NCBI RefSeq assembly: GCF_000220395.1 | Contig: NW_004086094.1 | Location: forward strand, 1-58,990 | Source of the DNA: Ichthyophthirius multifiliis | Lineage: Eukaryota > Ciliophora > Oligohymenophorea > Hymenostomatida | Length of the DNA: 58,990 nucleotides | Reading direction: 5' to 3' | Part shown: positions 25,499 to 38,729 of the stretch, one piece after another | How the letters are laid out: each line of letters begins with the position of its first letter | How positions within the stretch are numbered: the first letter of the stretch is position 1 | Translations under genes and position numbers: made by a program | The notes under the pieces: model-generated | Told to the model about the DNA's origin: nothing | Databases searched by the model: none | What the model saw: only the letters and a program-made list of their open reading frames with translations

Positions 25499-26970
25499 AT
25501 GACAGCTTATGTTTAATTTATTTATTTATTTGTAGCATATTTAACCTTCTCTTTCTACATTTTAATAAGCAAATATATAATAAATAGAACTTCTTTAAAA
25601 AGTGCGTTCCTTTTAAACTCATTTAACTATAAATTATATTTTTCTACTGGGATATATGCATGCTTATACTAAACTCTAAAAAATAAGGAATATGTAATCT
25701 CGGGTTAATATATTTTATAATAATTTTGGAGTATTTTATATGTGGATATTGTGCCTTAACAATAAGGATATAAATATTTTTTAAAAAAAATTAAACAAAT
25801 TTGTAAAAAAAGTTGTATAAGGTGGCTAATTTAGATTAAATATCTATAAAAAATCAAAATAAAAGAAGAAATTTGTTAATTGAGTTTACTTTTGAGTAGT
25901 TAAAATTTCATTTTATTTGTATATAATTTAGAAAAAATTATTATTATTATAGTTTGTATAATAAATAGAAAATATTAATTAGAATAATTTTAGATTAGAT
26001 TATAAAAAATATGATATAAATTTTTAATTAAAAAATGTTACCTATTTTATTATTTTTATGTCTTTTTCTGGAGTAATAATTATGTTCAGGCTATTTTAAC
26101 ATTTCGGTTAAAAATTTTTATTTCTTTTAATAAAGATGACGAAGATAAAAAAGTAAGAACTTTATTATTATGTTTTTAGGTATATTTACTTAGAGTTATT
26201 TTGTTTGTTTTATGATTACTGGATTATTATGATTTTGTGATTTTTGATTAAAATGTAAGCAATATTCTATGTATCAAAGGATTACGAAGCTAAATAAGAA
26301 ATTTTTTAATTATATAGGCTTATTTAAGCTATTAGTGTTGCCTTTTTTTAAATTATTATTATTTTGGAAAAATAATATATAATCTTATATTTTGAAAAAT
26401 ATAATTATGTTAACGCAAATAATTTATAATTTTTCTAAAAATTTTTGAATAAAATATAATGATAAAATGAAAAATATGTATATTTGTATTTAATTAAATA
26501 TTTAAATTAATAATTGGTTAAATTTCATTTTTTTTTTGGTATAATTTTTTTGTTATTTTATATATAAACAATATGTTTGTATTCATAAGCAGATAAAGAG
26601 AATATTTTACATTTTAAATTGGATTTTTTTTTTTATTATTTACATGTTTTTATAGGATCAATTAGATTTATATATTTATTCATAAATTTTGTTTGAAGTT
26701 TAAATTTTTATGATTGTTTATTTAAATTTTTATATTATATGTTTTATCATTTTGGTTTTTCAATTATTGTAGAAAGTAAAAATTTAATATTTTTAAGAAA
26801 TAACAAGTTATCAAATATAATTAAGAATAATAAGACTAACTTTATTTAAATATTAGGGACGGCTTTCTATCTATTAATTTTTACTCTTTAATTAAAATTT
26901 TGTCTTTTATTTAATTTCTATTGTTTTGGTTTTTTTAAATTATTTATTTATTTTTTTAGGGAGAAAATGA
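25499..26970 (+). CDS. Multi-pass membrane protein, unknown; frame crosses TGA codons
   Basis: ATG 25499 (MTAYVQFIYLFVAYLTFSFY) opens a hydrophobic protein of about 480 residues with six or more likely TM segments. Protein-like blocks continue throughout: YACLYQTLKNKEYVISG, VANLDQISIKNQNKRRN, TYFIIFMSFSGVIIMFRLF, VSKDYEAKQEIFQLYRLIQA, SQADKENILHFKLDFF, ILGTAFYLLIFTLQLKF. A short last intron would end it at TGA 26968-26970. Two one-base drops occur at A runs (about 25,807 and 25,997). In the long final frame three in-frame TGA codons (26238, 26460, 26694) are read past, each at a spot where Trp would fit. It may be a pseudogene, a mis-sequenced gene or a recoded one. No family recognised. Confidence 0.55.
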
Positions 26971-27122
26971 GTAAAAATAATTTTTATAATAATAATTATA
27001 TATTTAATATTTTTTTATATTACAATTAAACCATTAAAATAAATCCATACATTTATACATATATGATATCTTTAAAATAAAAATAAACATAATTATGTAA
27101 AAAATAATTGCAATTTAACATA

Positions 27123-28361
27123 TCATACTATAAAATAAAACAATCCAAGAACAAACAAACTCTAAAAAACAATAATCAAACTTTAATTGCTTTAATTATT
27201 TACATCTTCTTCTAGTTAAATATTACTATTTTTACTAGTCTACTAAGTCTATCCATAAATATTCAACGAGAAGTTTTTCTTTATTCTAGAAACATCTTCT
27301 TAACCTAATCTCCTTAATCCTGAACTTTAGCTTTTAATTATTATCTACACTTAAATTTTGGCATCTACAGCAGGTTCCATAAGTTTCACAGCAAGAACAA
27401 TATTTCCTGCTGAACTAGAAACAATTTTAGTTAATTCAGTAATATTAAGAACTAAATTATTATCCATAAAATAGACGCCTTTTAGTTCCAAATTTTTTGT
27501 ATAAGTTTAGTCTAAAAGATAGATTTTAATATACATCGTATCTGAAACTTAATAATTTAATTCACCCTTTATTTAATTACAGCTAGAATCCTTACATATC
27601 TAAGATGAAGAGGTCAAATCAACAACAACAATGCAATCTTTATCTATTTCGCACTTATCGGTTATTTATTAACTTATATCAAGTTAAAAGACATTAGTAA
27701 TATTCCTTTTCGTGTAAGTAGTCATTGTGAATTTATGCTGTCTCAATATTTTTCTTGAGTTTCCCATTTCCAAAGCTGTATCAATAACTTAATAAATTTA
27801 GTCTTCCTTTAAACTATTCACTGTAGCTATTTAATGTACATCGATTAAAGGAATTCTAATAATAACATTTGTTGTATCTATTATCTATATATAGTCTTTA
27901 CTAATACTACTTAGAGGTATATAATTTTTTTGTTAGTCTAATCTTATTAATATATTCGATTAAAACTCAGAAATACAATAAGGAGGAATATATGACATTC
28001 TAAAATCGAATTTAAGATGATTCTATAAAAAACTATGGTTTTCTATTTAAGTCACTTCACAATGAGATTAAACTACAATAGTTGTTATTTATTCATATAA
28101 TTCTAAATCACATTAAGATATTTCTTAACTTTAAATTTCTATTAATTCTTTACATCCAAAGGGCTGTTCTTTAGAAGTTGCAATATATCCTTCTAAGCAA
28201 AAACAAAAACGATTTTATTCATTCATAAAAGAAAGCATATCTTTACAACCTGTACAGATTAAGGGATGACTTGAATCAAGACAATCACAACTTCGATGAC
28301 ATTCTTATATCGCAAATACAATTGTTATAAATAATAATAGTATTATTAAAAATTTTTTCAT
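27123..28361 (-). CDS. Cysteine-rich secreted or membrane-anchored surface protein
   Basis: A single-exon gene of 412 residues, ATG 28361 to TGA 27125-27123. The N-terminus MKKFLIILLLFITIVFAIQ is a clear signal peptide. Next comes a cysteine-rich module (CHRSCDCLDSSHPLICTGC, then CFCLEGY and GCKELIEI). A long beta-rich ectodomain with few cysteines follows, including NLVLNITELTKIV. The protein ends in a hydrophobic stretch, SLIIVFQSLFVLGLFYFIV, with no cytoplasmic tail; that fits either a TM anchor or a GPI-attachment signal. Ciliate surface antigens share this overall plan, but I recognise no specific family. The gene is tail-to-tail with the membrane-protein gene, about 150 bp away. The frame is intact over its whole length. 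Confidence 0.8.
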
Positions 28362-29514
28362 GTTTATTGTTTGAAAAAAGGTATGTTTTTTATTATTTGA
28401 TTTTTTTATAAATATATATGTGTTAAATTATATATATATATATTTTAATTAAATATATTATTTATTTTAAAATTGATTTTTAATTTTTATTTTATTTTTT
28501 TTAAAAAAAATATTTGTTGCCTATATGTATCTTTAGCATAAAATAACGAAATTTTGAAAAAACGCATTTTATTAAATTTAAGGTTTAATTTTCATTTATT
28601 TTATAAAATTTCAAAGATAGATAATTTTTTATCGCTTTAAATAAACGCATATTAGATTTTTTATAAAAATAATTTTCTTTCTTTATAAATATGTATGTAT
28701 TTTATAAAAAAAAATTAAATAAATACATTCAGTATAAGTTTTTTATTATATAAAATAATAAAAATAACAACTGTTAAATCTGTTAAATCTAATTTAAAAT
28801 CATTTTAATTAATATTCCTTAGAAATAATCATTTAATAAAATAAATTTCAGTTTTTTAAATATTTTATAATTAAATATATTAATTATTCTTAGTTAAAAT
28901 ATTTTTATTATAAAAATATTTTTATAATAGTAAATAATTTTTTTATAATAATTAATATATTTTATAATATCTTGTTATTATATTATTATAATTAAATATA
29001 TATAATAAATCATTAATTTTCTAACAAATTCATAATAAAGAATCTTATAGTATTGATTAAAATTATTATTAATTTTTTTTTATAAATAATTCATTTAATT
29101 TTTATATATATTTATTTTTGATTATTATTTAATTACCTAAAATTTTAAATATTAAAATAAAATGTATACATATTTGTCATATTATTATAAGTATTAATAA
29201 AATAAATTTGATTATTTAATTTTTTCTTAAAATAATAATTAAAAAAATTATTATGAAAAATATTAAGATTTTAATAGAAATGCTAATATATAATTATTTT
29301 ATATTAACTTAAAAATAAACATATAAAACATTTCTAATGTTTAATTTATTTTATTGATAATTTTATAAAAAAATAAAATAATTATCTCTTATAAAATTTT
29401 AGAATGATTTTTACATTTATTAAATAAATAAAATTATTATAATTATTTATTAAACTATAAAAATTATTATTTAAGCTAAATAATAAAGACTTATATTTAT
29501 AAAAAATAATTATA
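28362..29514. other. Gene-poor AT-rich interval
   Basis: Nothing coding recognised. Holds AAAAAACGCAT at about 28,556 and TAAACGCAT at 28,642, which lie 200-280 bp upstream of the surface-protein start, and a short direct repeat (TGTTAAATC twice) near 28,771. Confidence 0.6.
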
Positions 29515-30187
29515 TGAGAATAAAAAAACCATTTATACGTAAATAAATTTAAAAATCATAACAAATAAATAATGACAATCAAATAAATAATAATAATTGC
29601 CAAAAAGTATATATTTAAAATTAATAAAATCAATCTAAATTTAGAAATCGAAATTCTTAGTAACAAAATTAATTGAAAATAATAAAAATACAATAAACTT
29701 TAAATACCTTTGAATAAAAAAGTTTATTACTACAAGAAAAAAAATAAAGTTTATAATAGATTAAGCAAATAATTTAAAACTCATTTGAAGTTCAAAACTC
29801 TTATGAAAATCAAAATTACTAACAAAGTAAAGATTATTAATAAACAGCAAATAAATAGAATTCTTTTTAAAATTAAGAAACAAATCAAGAACAAATTTAT
29901 GAATAAGATTAAAAATATAAAAAACACTTAAAAAGTTAAGGAACTAAAGACATGATTAACGTGTAACTGAATAATATACTTAATTTATAGATATTTTTGA
30001 AAAAATACAAGAATAAATTAAAGATTAAAAGTATACTTATTCAGAATAAATACAAAGATAAGTAGTTAGATTTTCATATATTTTTGGCAAAAAAATTCTA
30101 TTAGATGATATAGATATTAGTTCTAAAATACTAAATTAATGGATGTAAAAATATGATCCTTGTTATTTTCTGGATTCTTTATATTGA
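29515..30187 (+). CDS. Q/N-rich protein, unknown
   Basis: ATG 29515 (MRIKKPFIRKQ) opens a strongly Gln/Asn-rich protein (for example QNSYENQNYQQSKDYQQTAN) whose glutamines are mostly TAA. Its C-terminus is more ordinary: TEQYTQFIDIFEKIQEQIK, then RFSYIFGKKILLDDIDISS and YDPCYFLDSLY before TGA 30185-30187. The first and second parts are in different frames; one extra A in the run near 29,928 would join them. About 220 residues. Function unknown; the compositional bias may only reflect the genome. Confidence 0.6.
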
Positions 30188-30349
30188 ATATTTTTTTATT
30201 CTATTTTTTATGTTAAATTAAAATAATTTATATAATAAAAAGTATAATTGTATTTTTTTGAAATTCTGTATAAACACTAACGGATAGGAATTTATTAGTT
30301 ATCATTTATTTATTTTAATTAACTATTTTTTTATAATATTATATTAGTT

Positions 30350-30398
30350 TCAATTAATTTCATATTAAAAATCCTTAAAAATATAAGAAAAAAAAATG

Positions 30399-30462
<64 letters not shown>

Positions 30463-33155
30463 ATATGTTACTTATTAATCGTTTTCAAATTCTTAAGCAT
30501 AATCATCGCTATCTAAAGCTGCTTTTCCTTAATTAATTTTTTAATCTTTATTATTATAAAATAAATAAAATTAATTAATAAATAAATATTTAAATATTTA
30601 TATAGTTAGTTTATTTAATTTAAAAAACATAATATTTTATTTTTTATTATTTTTAATTTTTAAGTCAATTGTAATATTTAAATAAATAATTTACTTGAAT
30701 TTTAAGATTAGTTATGGTTTTTGTTTTTTTTTATAATTTGTTATTTTAGAATTGTTGATTTAAATTTATTATTTGTCATTTTATAAATTCTGTGATATAT
30801 TTAAATAACTATTATTTTAGCAATTAAATTAATTATTAGTTTATTTGTTATTGTTTTAATATGATTAATTTTATAATTCACTACTATATTTAAAGTACTT
30901 AGACAAACTTTCGTAATATATTTTATTGATATCTTTAGAAAATTCAAAAACTTTTATCATTAATAAATCTAATTAATCTTAATTTAAATTGATATTATGC
31001 TCATAAAACATTTTAAATAATTATTTTTTATTTATTATATTTTCTTCGCTTTCTGAATTTGACTGATAAAATTATCTTATATTTTCCCATTAATTTTTAA
31101 GAATCTTTTTTTTTAAAAAATAATATTTATTTACTTTAAAATAAAATAAAATACTATTATAATTTATTAAATTATATTTTAATTCTATTATTCTGTAAAT
31201 AATTCATATTTATTAATTATTTTGAATAATTTTGCTAATAAATCTTTTTTTAAAGTTAGTTTATTTTAAGAATTATTATTAAATAGATATTCACAAAAAA
31301 CAGAAGAATCTTCGGTTTGCAAATAAAAAGGGTAACTTATTAATAATTATTTTAAATAAAAATTTATCTATATATAAGTTTACTTTGAAAATAAAAATTT
31401 AGTTTCATCTAACCAAATATATTCATCTAAAGTTTAAAATATTTAATTTATATTTTAATAAGGAATTAAATATAGTCTAAGAGAAAAATGTATATTTTCA
31501 GCTTTTTTTATTTTTTTTAATTAAATTGCATTAATAAATAATAATTACAAATTTAAGTTATTTATTATAAGTTTATTTAATTTTAAGTATCGTCATAATA
31601 TTATTCTTAGATAATCTTCTATTTAGTTTATTGACTTTTAAATAAAAATAAATTATTATTATTATTAAAAAATATAAAAAACTTGTGATTATTGTATTTA
31701 TCGTTTTTACTTTTTATATTTTCTTTATTTTAAAAATTCTCAGTATTAAATTTATTTAAATTATTTTTTTGTTTTAATTCTTTTTATCTAAAAATAAAAA
31801 ATAATTTAGAGAGTATTTTTTTTTGTTAGCATACTTTCTTTAAGTATTATCTAAATTTTAATTAGCCAATATTTTTCCAAATTCATTTTTTAATTAATTT
31901 ATCTCTTTATCTTTATCTTTTATATACTTTCTAAGAGTATTTATTTATAAATTAGAGCTTTTTTCATTATCTTCATAATTTTGCTTTATTAAATATAATA
32001 AATACACATATTTTTTTTTAAAAAACATACTTTTAATAAAAAATATTGATTTTCTAAAGTCTTTAATTTTTATGTCATTTAAATCATATAATTTTTATAT
32101 TATTCTGTATTAATACTAGTTATCTAATATTTCTATTTTAATTCATTAAAATCTGATTCTTTTCTATATTAAAAATTTCATTAAAAAAGAAAAAGTTAAA
32201 AATTTACGTTAATATCTCAACTCTTTATTATATAGTTTATTCTAATATTTCTTTCAATTTTTAAATTTCTTGATTGAGTATTTAATTTTAAATTTACAGT
32301 TCCTAAATTTTAGTAAATTTAACCTATTTTTTTATTTTATAAAGTTCATCTTCTTTCTGCTATAATTAAAGACGCAAATCATTTGCTGTTTTTTTTAAAT
32401 TTTCTGTTATATACTTAGTTTTATTTCCATTCTATAAAAAATAAAAAAATTATAAAAAAATAATTAAATAAACATCATCATGTTTTTTTGATTTTATGTT
32501 TTCCTTTATATCTTTCTTTAATTTTAATATTTAAGTTATATTTTTTAAAAAATATATATATAGCTTTATTAATTTTACTTCCATTTACATAATTTTTGTT
32601 TTTAATTTAATATTTTCATTTTATAATTCATTTACTTTATTTTTAAGATTTAATGAATCTGCGTAAAGCTTTTCTTTTTCAACATAATGTAATTTGGGTG
32701 TATTTTTCATTGATTCTAATTTTAAATTATTGCTATATGTTTAAATATATGTATAAAAAATATTTAAATATTAAATACCTCATATAATTAATTTATTTTA
32801 CAGTTTAATTAAGTTATAGTATATTATTTTCATAATTTTTACTTTTATTTAAACTTTTTATATTAAATAATAAATTTTACATATGTATTTAAATTAATAA
32901 CTTATTTGATTAAACTTATTGATAATTTTTATTCATATTAATATTTAAACCATTTTATTCACAAATTTTATCTAAGCTTTAATTATGAATGAATTCATTT
33001 TTTTTATTTGGTTTAGTACTTTAAGGTCTTATCCTATATAAAGGAGAATTATTATTTATTTTATTTTTCTATCGATTAAAAATAAAATCTTATATTTACT
33101 AAGTTAAAATTAAAATTACATTAAATAATGAATTAAAATCAAAAATGCATTTCAT
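30350..33155 (-). CDS. Coiled-coil protein, unknown
   Basis: Read from ATG 33155 (MKCIFDFNSLFN, short first exon) through SPLYRIRPQSTKPNKKNEF. Long heptad-like exons follow (KEKLYADSLNLKNKVNELYN; LRKYIKDKDKEINQLKNEF) and an acidic tail, KAALDSDDYAQEFENDQ. Because no TGA follows that tail directly, I infer a last intron spanning the (TA)n repeat, with the stop at 30352-30350; this end is provisional. Multiple A/T-rich introns interrupt the gene, and many internal boundaries were not fixed. The architecture resembles cytoskeletal or basal-body coiled-coil proteins, but nothing specific can be named. Confidence 0.65.
30396..30466. repeat. (TA)n microsatellite
   Basis: Two long TA runs separated by a few bases, probably within the last intron of the coiled-coil gene. 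Confidence 0.9.
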
Positions 33156-33348
33156 TTTAAATTAATTTTTTATTTTTTATTTAAAAAAGCTGTTAAAATC
33201 ATATATACTTTTATATATGACAATTAAAATAAATTTTAAAATGAAAAAATATATAAATTTGAAATAGAATAAAGTTTATTATAAAATTAAATAAATTATA
33301 ATAATATATTTATATAAACTTAAATAATATATATTAAAAATTTTATAT

Positions 33349-34980
33349 TCAAATTTAGCCGAAAACTACATTTTCGCTTAATTATTTTCCTAAAAGAAGT
33401 ACAAGTTTTCCAATAATATACTAAAAATAAGTTAAAAAACTTTAATTTATCCTATTAATCTACACAACTTTTCCTTAAAAATAAAACTTAATATTATTTT
33501 AAACATATGAATCCACATTAATATTCGAGAAATCCATATCCTTCAATACCTCATTATTCTTAGAAAAGAACTCAATTTAATCCATAAATTAATCATCCAC
33601 TTTCGAATACTAATTCCATACATAATTTTTATAACAAAGTAATTCAAAAGGCCTAAAGCTTGTTTTATAGGCTAATTTATTATTATTATGTATATAATAT
33701 CCCATATAGTAATATTTAAATTCCCTAAAAAATTGATTTTAAGTTTAAATATACTCAATATCTTTAATATTAGCAGTTAATCCTAAACTCCATTTTTTAT
33801 AGTCTGGATCATAAAAAGAGTAAACATTAGAAAGGCAATTCGGTAAAATATCTACTACACTAACTGCTATGAGTATATTTTCTAAATAATATTTCATATG
33901 GAAACATCCATATTCCAAAGTTTTTTAATTCAAAGTTTTTTTTTAATATTTCAAAGCTTATATACATAGAAAATTTTTATAACTTTCTTTCGAGGTTTTG
34001 TGATTATTATGGACTGCTTTATTATATTTTTTATATAACTCGTAACTTTCTTCTTCGAATAGTGCTTTTGTAAATACTTGTTATAATTTAAATGTTTTTT
34101 TTTCGATATTTTATATTTCTTTTTAAATTTAAGGTATTTTTTTAAAAAAAGCCTTTGAGATTTGAATATTTTTTGGAAATATATTTACATACCCTTAATT
34201 ATTTAATTTTAGTATATATTCAAGGTTTTATTAATTATTTATTTTTTCTAAAATCTAAGAAAAGTAAACATGTGTTTTTTAACAAAATAAATCTATTGAT
34301 TTGAAAAATTGTTAGATTCCTAAATTATTCTAATATAGAATCCTTATAAAATTTGAAGAGTGTGTCCCTTTTTGTTATTTGGAAGTTTTATTTTCATAAA
34401 ATTGTGATTATTTAATAATTTCTTCTTTTAAATTAAACCCTTAAAATTAGATAAGGTTTCTAAATTCCTCTTGATGCAACTAAATATACTCAAATAAAAT
34501 TTAATGTATTTATTTATCATCTAAAACTAAATTCTTACTAACGGTTTACCCAAATGAAAGTAAAATTTCGTCTTCTTAAATAATCAAAGTACTATCCTCA
34601 TCTTAAAAAGATAAACGTTTTCTATGTTAAAGCTTATCAATATTTTCTTATTTATCATTTTTCAAACGAATTTTTTCTAACCTTCTTTTTGTTTTTTTTT
34701 ATTAATTATTCAATTTATAATCTTATGCATTAATTCTAATTGTAAAAGTTTGGCAACAATTCTTTTCAGTATTTGGTTTGTAATAATATGTTCCACATCT
34801 CCTCCAACCTCTATCTAATAATAATTAGTAATGCTCTAATTACATTAATGGACTTTCAAAGCCACTAGTTATCCATTTTGTATTTTGGCAATATCCACAA
34901 CGGCCTAATGTATGTGTATGAACTTAATTAATATTTATTAATGTGTAATTTTTAATATCAAATTAATTTATTTATTTCAT
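33349..34980 (-). CDS. ATE1: Arginyl-tRNA--protein transferase
   Basis: One uninterrupted exon of 544 codons (543 residues), ATG 34980 to TGA 33351-33349. The N-terminal ATE domain shows GRCGYCQNTKWITSGFESPL, then LDRGWRRCGTYYYKP and NCCQTFTIRINAQDY. The C-terminal ATE domain shows GCFHMKYYLENILIAVSVVD, then YSFYDPDYKKWSLGL, YYMGYYIHNNNKLAYK and FRPFELLCYKNYVW. The enzyme transfers Arg from Arg-tRNA to N-terminal Asp/Glu (and oxidised Cys) of proteins, marking them for the N-degron pathway. The CxxC and CC cysteines of the N-domain (heme/Fe-S ligands in other species) are present. Length is normal for eukaryotic ATE1. No slip or internal TGA. Confidence 0.95.
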
Positions 34981-35466
34981 TTGTTTATATATATAATATT
35001 CTTTATATGGATTTTATATATTTTTGGGTATTTTTATATAAAAACTCAATCAAAAAAAAAGGCAATAACTAATTTTTTATTGACTTTTTATTTTAATAAA
35101 AAAAAATATAAAAATAAATGTTAAAAAGAATTAAATTAAGTGAAAAATAAATAAATAAATATAAATGTATATATATGTATATATTTATACTTAAATAATA
35201 ATTTTATTATTCAAATATTATAATATAAAATATATTTATTTTAATTTTATCTTTATGATTGAAAATAATTGCTATTTTTTAATTGTGTTTTTGTTGGTTA
35301 AGGTAAATAAGATCTTATTGTATTTTAACTTTATATTACATTTTTTTACTTTTATTTACTATCATCTATTAACTAATATTATTCTAAACATTTTTTTTAT
35401 CTATAAAAAGAAGACTAATTAGTAAAACTATTCTTTTTATTATTTAATTTTTTTTTTTTATTAGAC
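34981..35466. other. Intergenic AT-rich region
   Basis: Upstream region of ATE1 and 3' flank of the kelch gene; A/T runs only. Confidence 0.6.
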
Positions 35467-37075
35467 TCATATTAATCTTTTAATAAAATAAATCATTAAA
35501 AAATAATAAAATAATATAACATAACCTAATTCAATAATATATAAATCACTATCACAAAAAGTTTTCTATTAAGCCCCTCCAAATATATAAATTCTTTAGT
35601 CAACACAAGTATATGCATGAGAAAATCTTGCATAATTAATATCTCCGCCAACAGTAGCACAAATCCAGTCCATATTATGCAATTATAAAACCCAAATATC
35701 TTCCAAAGCGATTTCTTTAAAACTCCTATCGTCTGTCCTTCCAGAATGTATAATTAAACTATTTAATTCTTAGTTATATATTTATGTATGTTAATATCTC
35801 TCACAAGGACCTATCCCTTATGTTTTTGGTTAAATCCATTCTATAGGATTATCTCTTTCGTCTTTTTTTTTATTTATATATTATATGCATATTTTTTGTC
35901 TTACCGCATTTTAATACATATAGTTAATTTCGAACTTCTCCATTACCTTTTTTTCCTCCAAAACAGAAAATTCCTTCTACTTTTATTTTCTTTTTTTATA
36001 TAAAATACATATTTATGTGTATTAAAGAAAAAAAATACATTTTATAAATTATGGACTTAAATTTTCCTTTAAAAATTATCTTTTTGTTTAAAATTCTTAA
36101 CATAAATAGGGCTTAGTTAATGAAAATAAATACCAAATTCATCATTTCCTTTTTAAGCATTAAAACTTTTCGCTCTAAGCTTTTCTTTTATAAAAAGTAT
36201 TATATAAATAAAAAAAAAGTACCTAAATTAATCACATTAAGCGATTAAACGGCTTTATCATTTCCTTAAAGTCCTCCATAGATAAAAAGAAGATTACCTA
36301 AAATACATGAAGCATGTGCTCTTCTTGCTTCTGGCAAATCTCCTTAACATTTAATAAAATTCCACTCAAAAGTATCTAAATTAAGACTCCAAAGGTCGTT
36401 ATAGACCTATCTAATTTTATGTTTATGGTTAAAAAAATCTGCTCCTCCAAAAAGAAACATTAGATTTTTATATAAAACAGCAGAATGTCCAAATCTATTA
36501 AAATAGGGTTTCGTAACACCATAAGTAGATTGTTTTTTCCAACACTAATTTTCTAATGAATAAATTTGGATTTCGTTTTTTTATTAAATTTAATGTGAAA
36601 TGCCTCCAAATAAAATTAATTTTTGTTTATATTCAATTAATGTACCATATTCATTAAAAGAAGGCTTATTTGTTTCTGATTAATATTCAGATTTTTCAAT
36701 ATAAAAAAAATAAAATTTTAAATTATCTTATTTTGCTTTATTTTCATTTTATATTAATTCTTTGATGCTTTTTTAATCCATTTTTTCATATATACGGGTA
36801 CTTTTGGAAAATTTTAAATCCTTTTATGTTTACTCCATGTATTTATTGTAAAAATGTTGGTATTTTTGAGTCATTTATTGATAGCTATTTTATTTTAGTT
36901 AAAACATTTGGCTAGTTTTGGTTAATAATTAGATTTTTATAGGGTTCGTTTTATTTTTGTATAAGGAAATAGTATTTTTTTCAGTAAGAAGGGGTGTAAA
37001 TAAGTCAAATGAGTTATTATTTTTAGGAGAATTATTAAAATTTTATGAAATTTTCTTTATTTTTTGAATTTTCAT
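35467..37075 (-). CDS. Kelch-repeat protein
   Basis: ATG 37075 (MKIQKIKKISQNF) to TGA 35469-35467, with two or more short introns. A Ser/Asn-rich N-terminal extension of about 150 residues (FTPLLTEKNTISLYKN) precedes a kelch beta-propeller. Each blade shows the double-glycine signature: LILFGGISHQ, LMFLFGGADFF, LLFIYGGLQGNDKAV, IFCFGGKKGNGEVRN, LIIHSGRTDD and IYIFGGAQQKT, with the paired W/Y positions (NDLWSLNLDTFEW, EDIWVLQLHNMDW). Six blades are visible. Kelch propellers are protein-interaction scaffolds; no BTB or other effector domain is seen, so the partner is unknown. An intact frame runs from the upstream ATG; a downstream ATG at 36781 is in the same frame. Confidence 0.88.
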
Positions 37076-37580
37076 TTTTCTATTAAGTTATTATGGAAAA
37101 TAATATTATTGTGTCAATTTTTATGGAGTTTATTATATATTATTAATTTATTTTTCGGGACTATATATTTATTCGAAACGCGCTTTTTGAATTTTTTTAA
37201 TTAAAGTATTTTATTATATGTAACCTGAATTTTGTTGATCTTTTTTCTTTTATTAATTGATTTTTTACATGTTTTGATATAATAATGAGCATTCCATTTT
37301 TTTTTATTTAATAAATTTTGGATATATAAAAATAAATAAAAATATATAAAATTTTAATAAATTAAATTATTTTATATAATATATACCTTTTCTAATATTA
37401 TTGTAAAAAAAAAAATATTTGTAATTAATAAATAAACTAAATGAATTTTATATTAACATTCAAAAAGATATTAATATAGGAAGTTTAATAAAATCATAAA
37501 ATAATAAATAACATAAAATAAAATAATAAATACAAATAATAAAAAACAAAAAAAAATTACAAATATTAATATATAAAAAT
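37076..37580. other. Divergent promoter region
   Basis: Separates the starts of the kelch (-) and TAD1 (+) genes. A/T-rich except AAACGCGC at 37,176-37,183, the only GC-rich octamer in it. A standard-code minus ORF at 37460-37816 is the antisense of the TAD1 5' end. Confidence 0.55.
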
Positions 37581-38729
37581 ATGGAAATCGAATAAATAAT
37601 ACAATTAGTTTTATAAAAATATGAAAAAATCCTTAATGAAAAAATTAAAAATATAGAAACACCGCAAACAATAATCTCCAGTATAATAATAAAACTCGAA
37701 AAAACCCAAAAATATGAAATAATATCTATTGCAAATGGCACAAAATCTATCGGAAACAGATAAATGTCTCTAAAAGGAAACGTTATACACGATTCACATG
37801 CCGAAATTTTAGCCAAAAGGGCTTTTTAGCGTTTTATTTATGATAATTTGGACAATGAATTATATTTTGAGAAAATAAATAAAAAATACCTCCCGAAATT
37901 TCAAACGATTTTATTCACAAGCCAAAAGCCATGTGGAGGATGTTCCGAAAAAGAAACCACTGGAGCCAAATATTACTAATTTTTGACTGAAGAAAAATAT
38001 AATGAAGAAAAAGATAAAGAAAGCTACATTTTGAGAATTAAACCAGGTAGAAATGACATCCCTATGTGCTAAAGATCTGCAAGTTTGTCATGTAGTGATA
38101 AAATTATGAAGTGGAATTTGGTAGGAATATAAGGAAGCCTTTTAATATAATTCCTTAAAAAACCTATATATTTAGATTAGATTATTATAGGCTAAAAATA
38201 AGGAGAAAACTTAAATTTAGAAGTTATTTAGGAAGGATTTTTAATTTCGAAAAGAAAAAAAATGCATTCTATTTGGAAAAAATAAATATAGAAGAAATAT
38301 AATGAAAATTTACCAAAAATATAGGTTTTTAATTTGCCGCCAAAAATGAATTTTTTTTCTAATGAAGGTATTAAATATATGGATTAACATCTTATTTTTT
38401 TATAAAAGTATTATTTGTTAAATTCATATTTTAATTTATATATATTTTATTGAAGAAATTAAGATGAAGAATATATAGAAATTATTAATGGAGTTAAAGG
38501 TATTAAATGGGGAATGGGAATCAAAGGAGCTGAATTAAAGGGTAATTATCCTTATTATTGTAAGTATAATATGTATATAGAATATTTAAAAAGAAAAAAT
38601 ATTAATATTTAATATTTAACAGCTAAAATACTAGCAAGAAAATATAATTTAATTAAAAGAAGGCTTTTTAATTAATTTTAGGACTAATAAAAAATAAATA
38701 AATCTTAGTTTTATTAATTTTATAAATGA
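37581..38729 (+). CDS. ADAT1: tRNA-specific adenosine deaminase 1
   Basis: Removing introns 38368-38463 and 38542-38622 leaves 324 codons (323 residues), ATG 37581 to TGA 38727-38729. ADAR-type deaminase motifs are all present: IGNRQMSLKGNVIHDSHAEI with the catalytic HAE, KPCGGCSEKETTGAKYY supplying zinc cysteines, and SASLSCSDKIMKWNLVGIQG. The C-terminal part contains GVKGIKWGMGIKGAELKG. There are no dsRNA-binding domains, so this is the tRNA enzyme (A37 to inosine in tRNA-Ala) rather than an ADAR. It acts on tRNA in nucleus or cytoplasm. The protein is somewhat short for the family, and the region after the second Cys motif is K-rich. Confidence 0.92.

Noticed and set aside
37460-37816. 118-residue minus-strand ORF
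   Set aside because: Antisense to the 5' end of the TAD1 gene, whose plus-strand frame carries conserved motifs.
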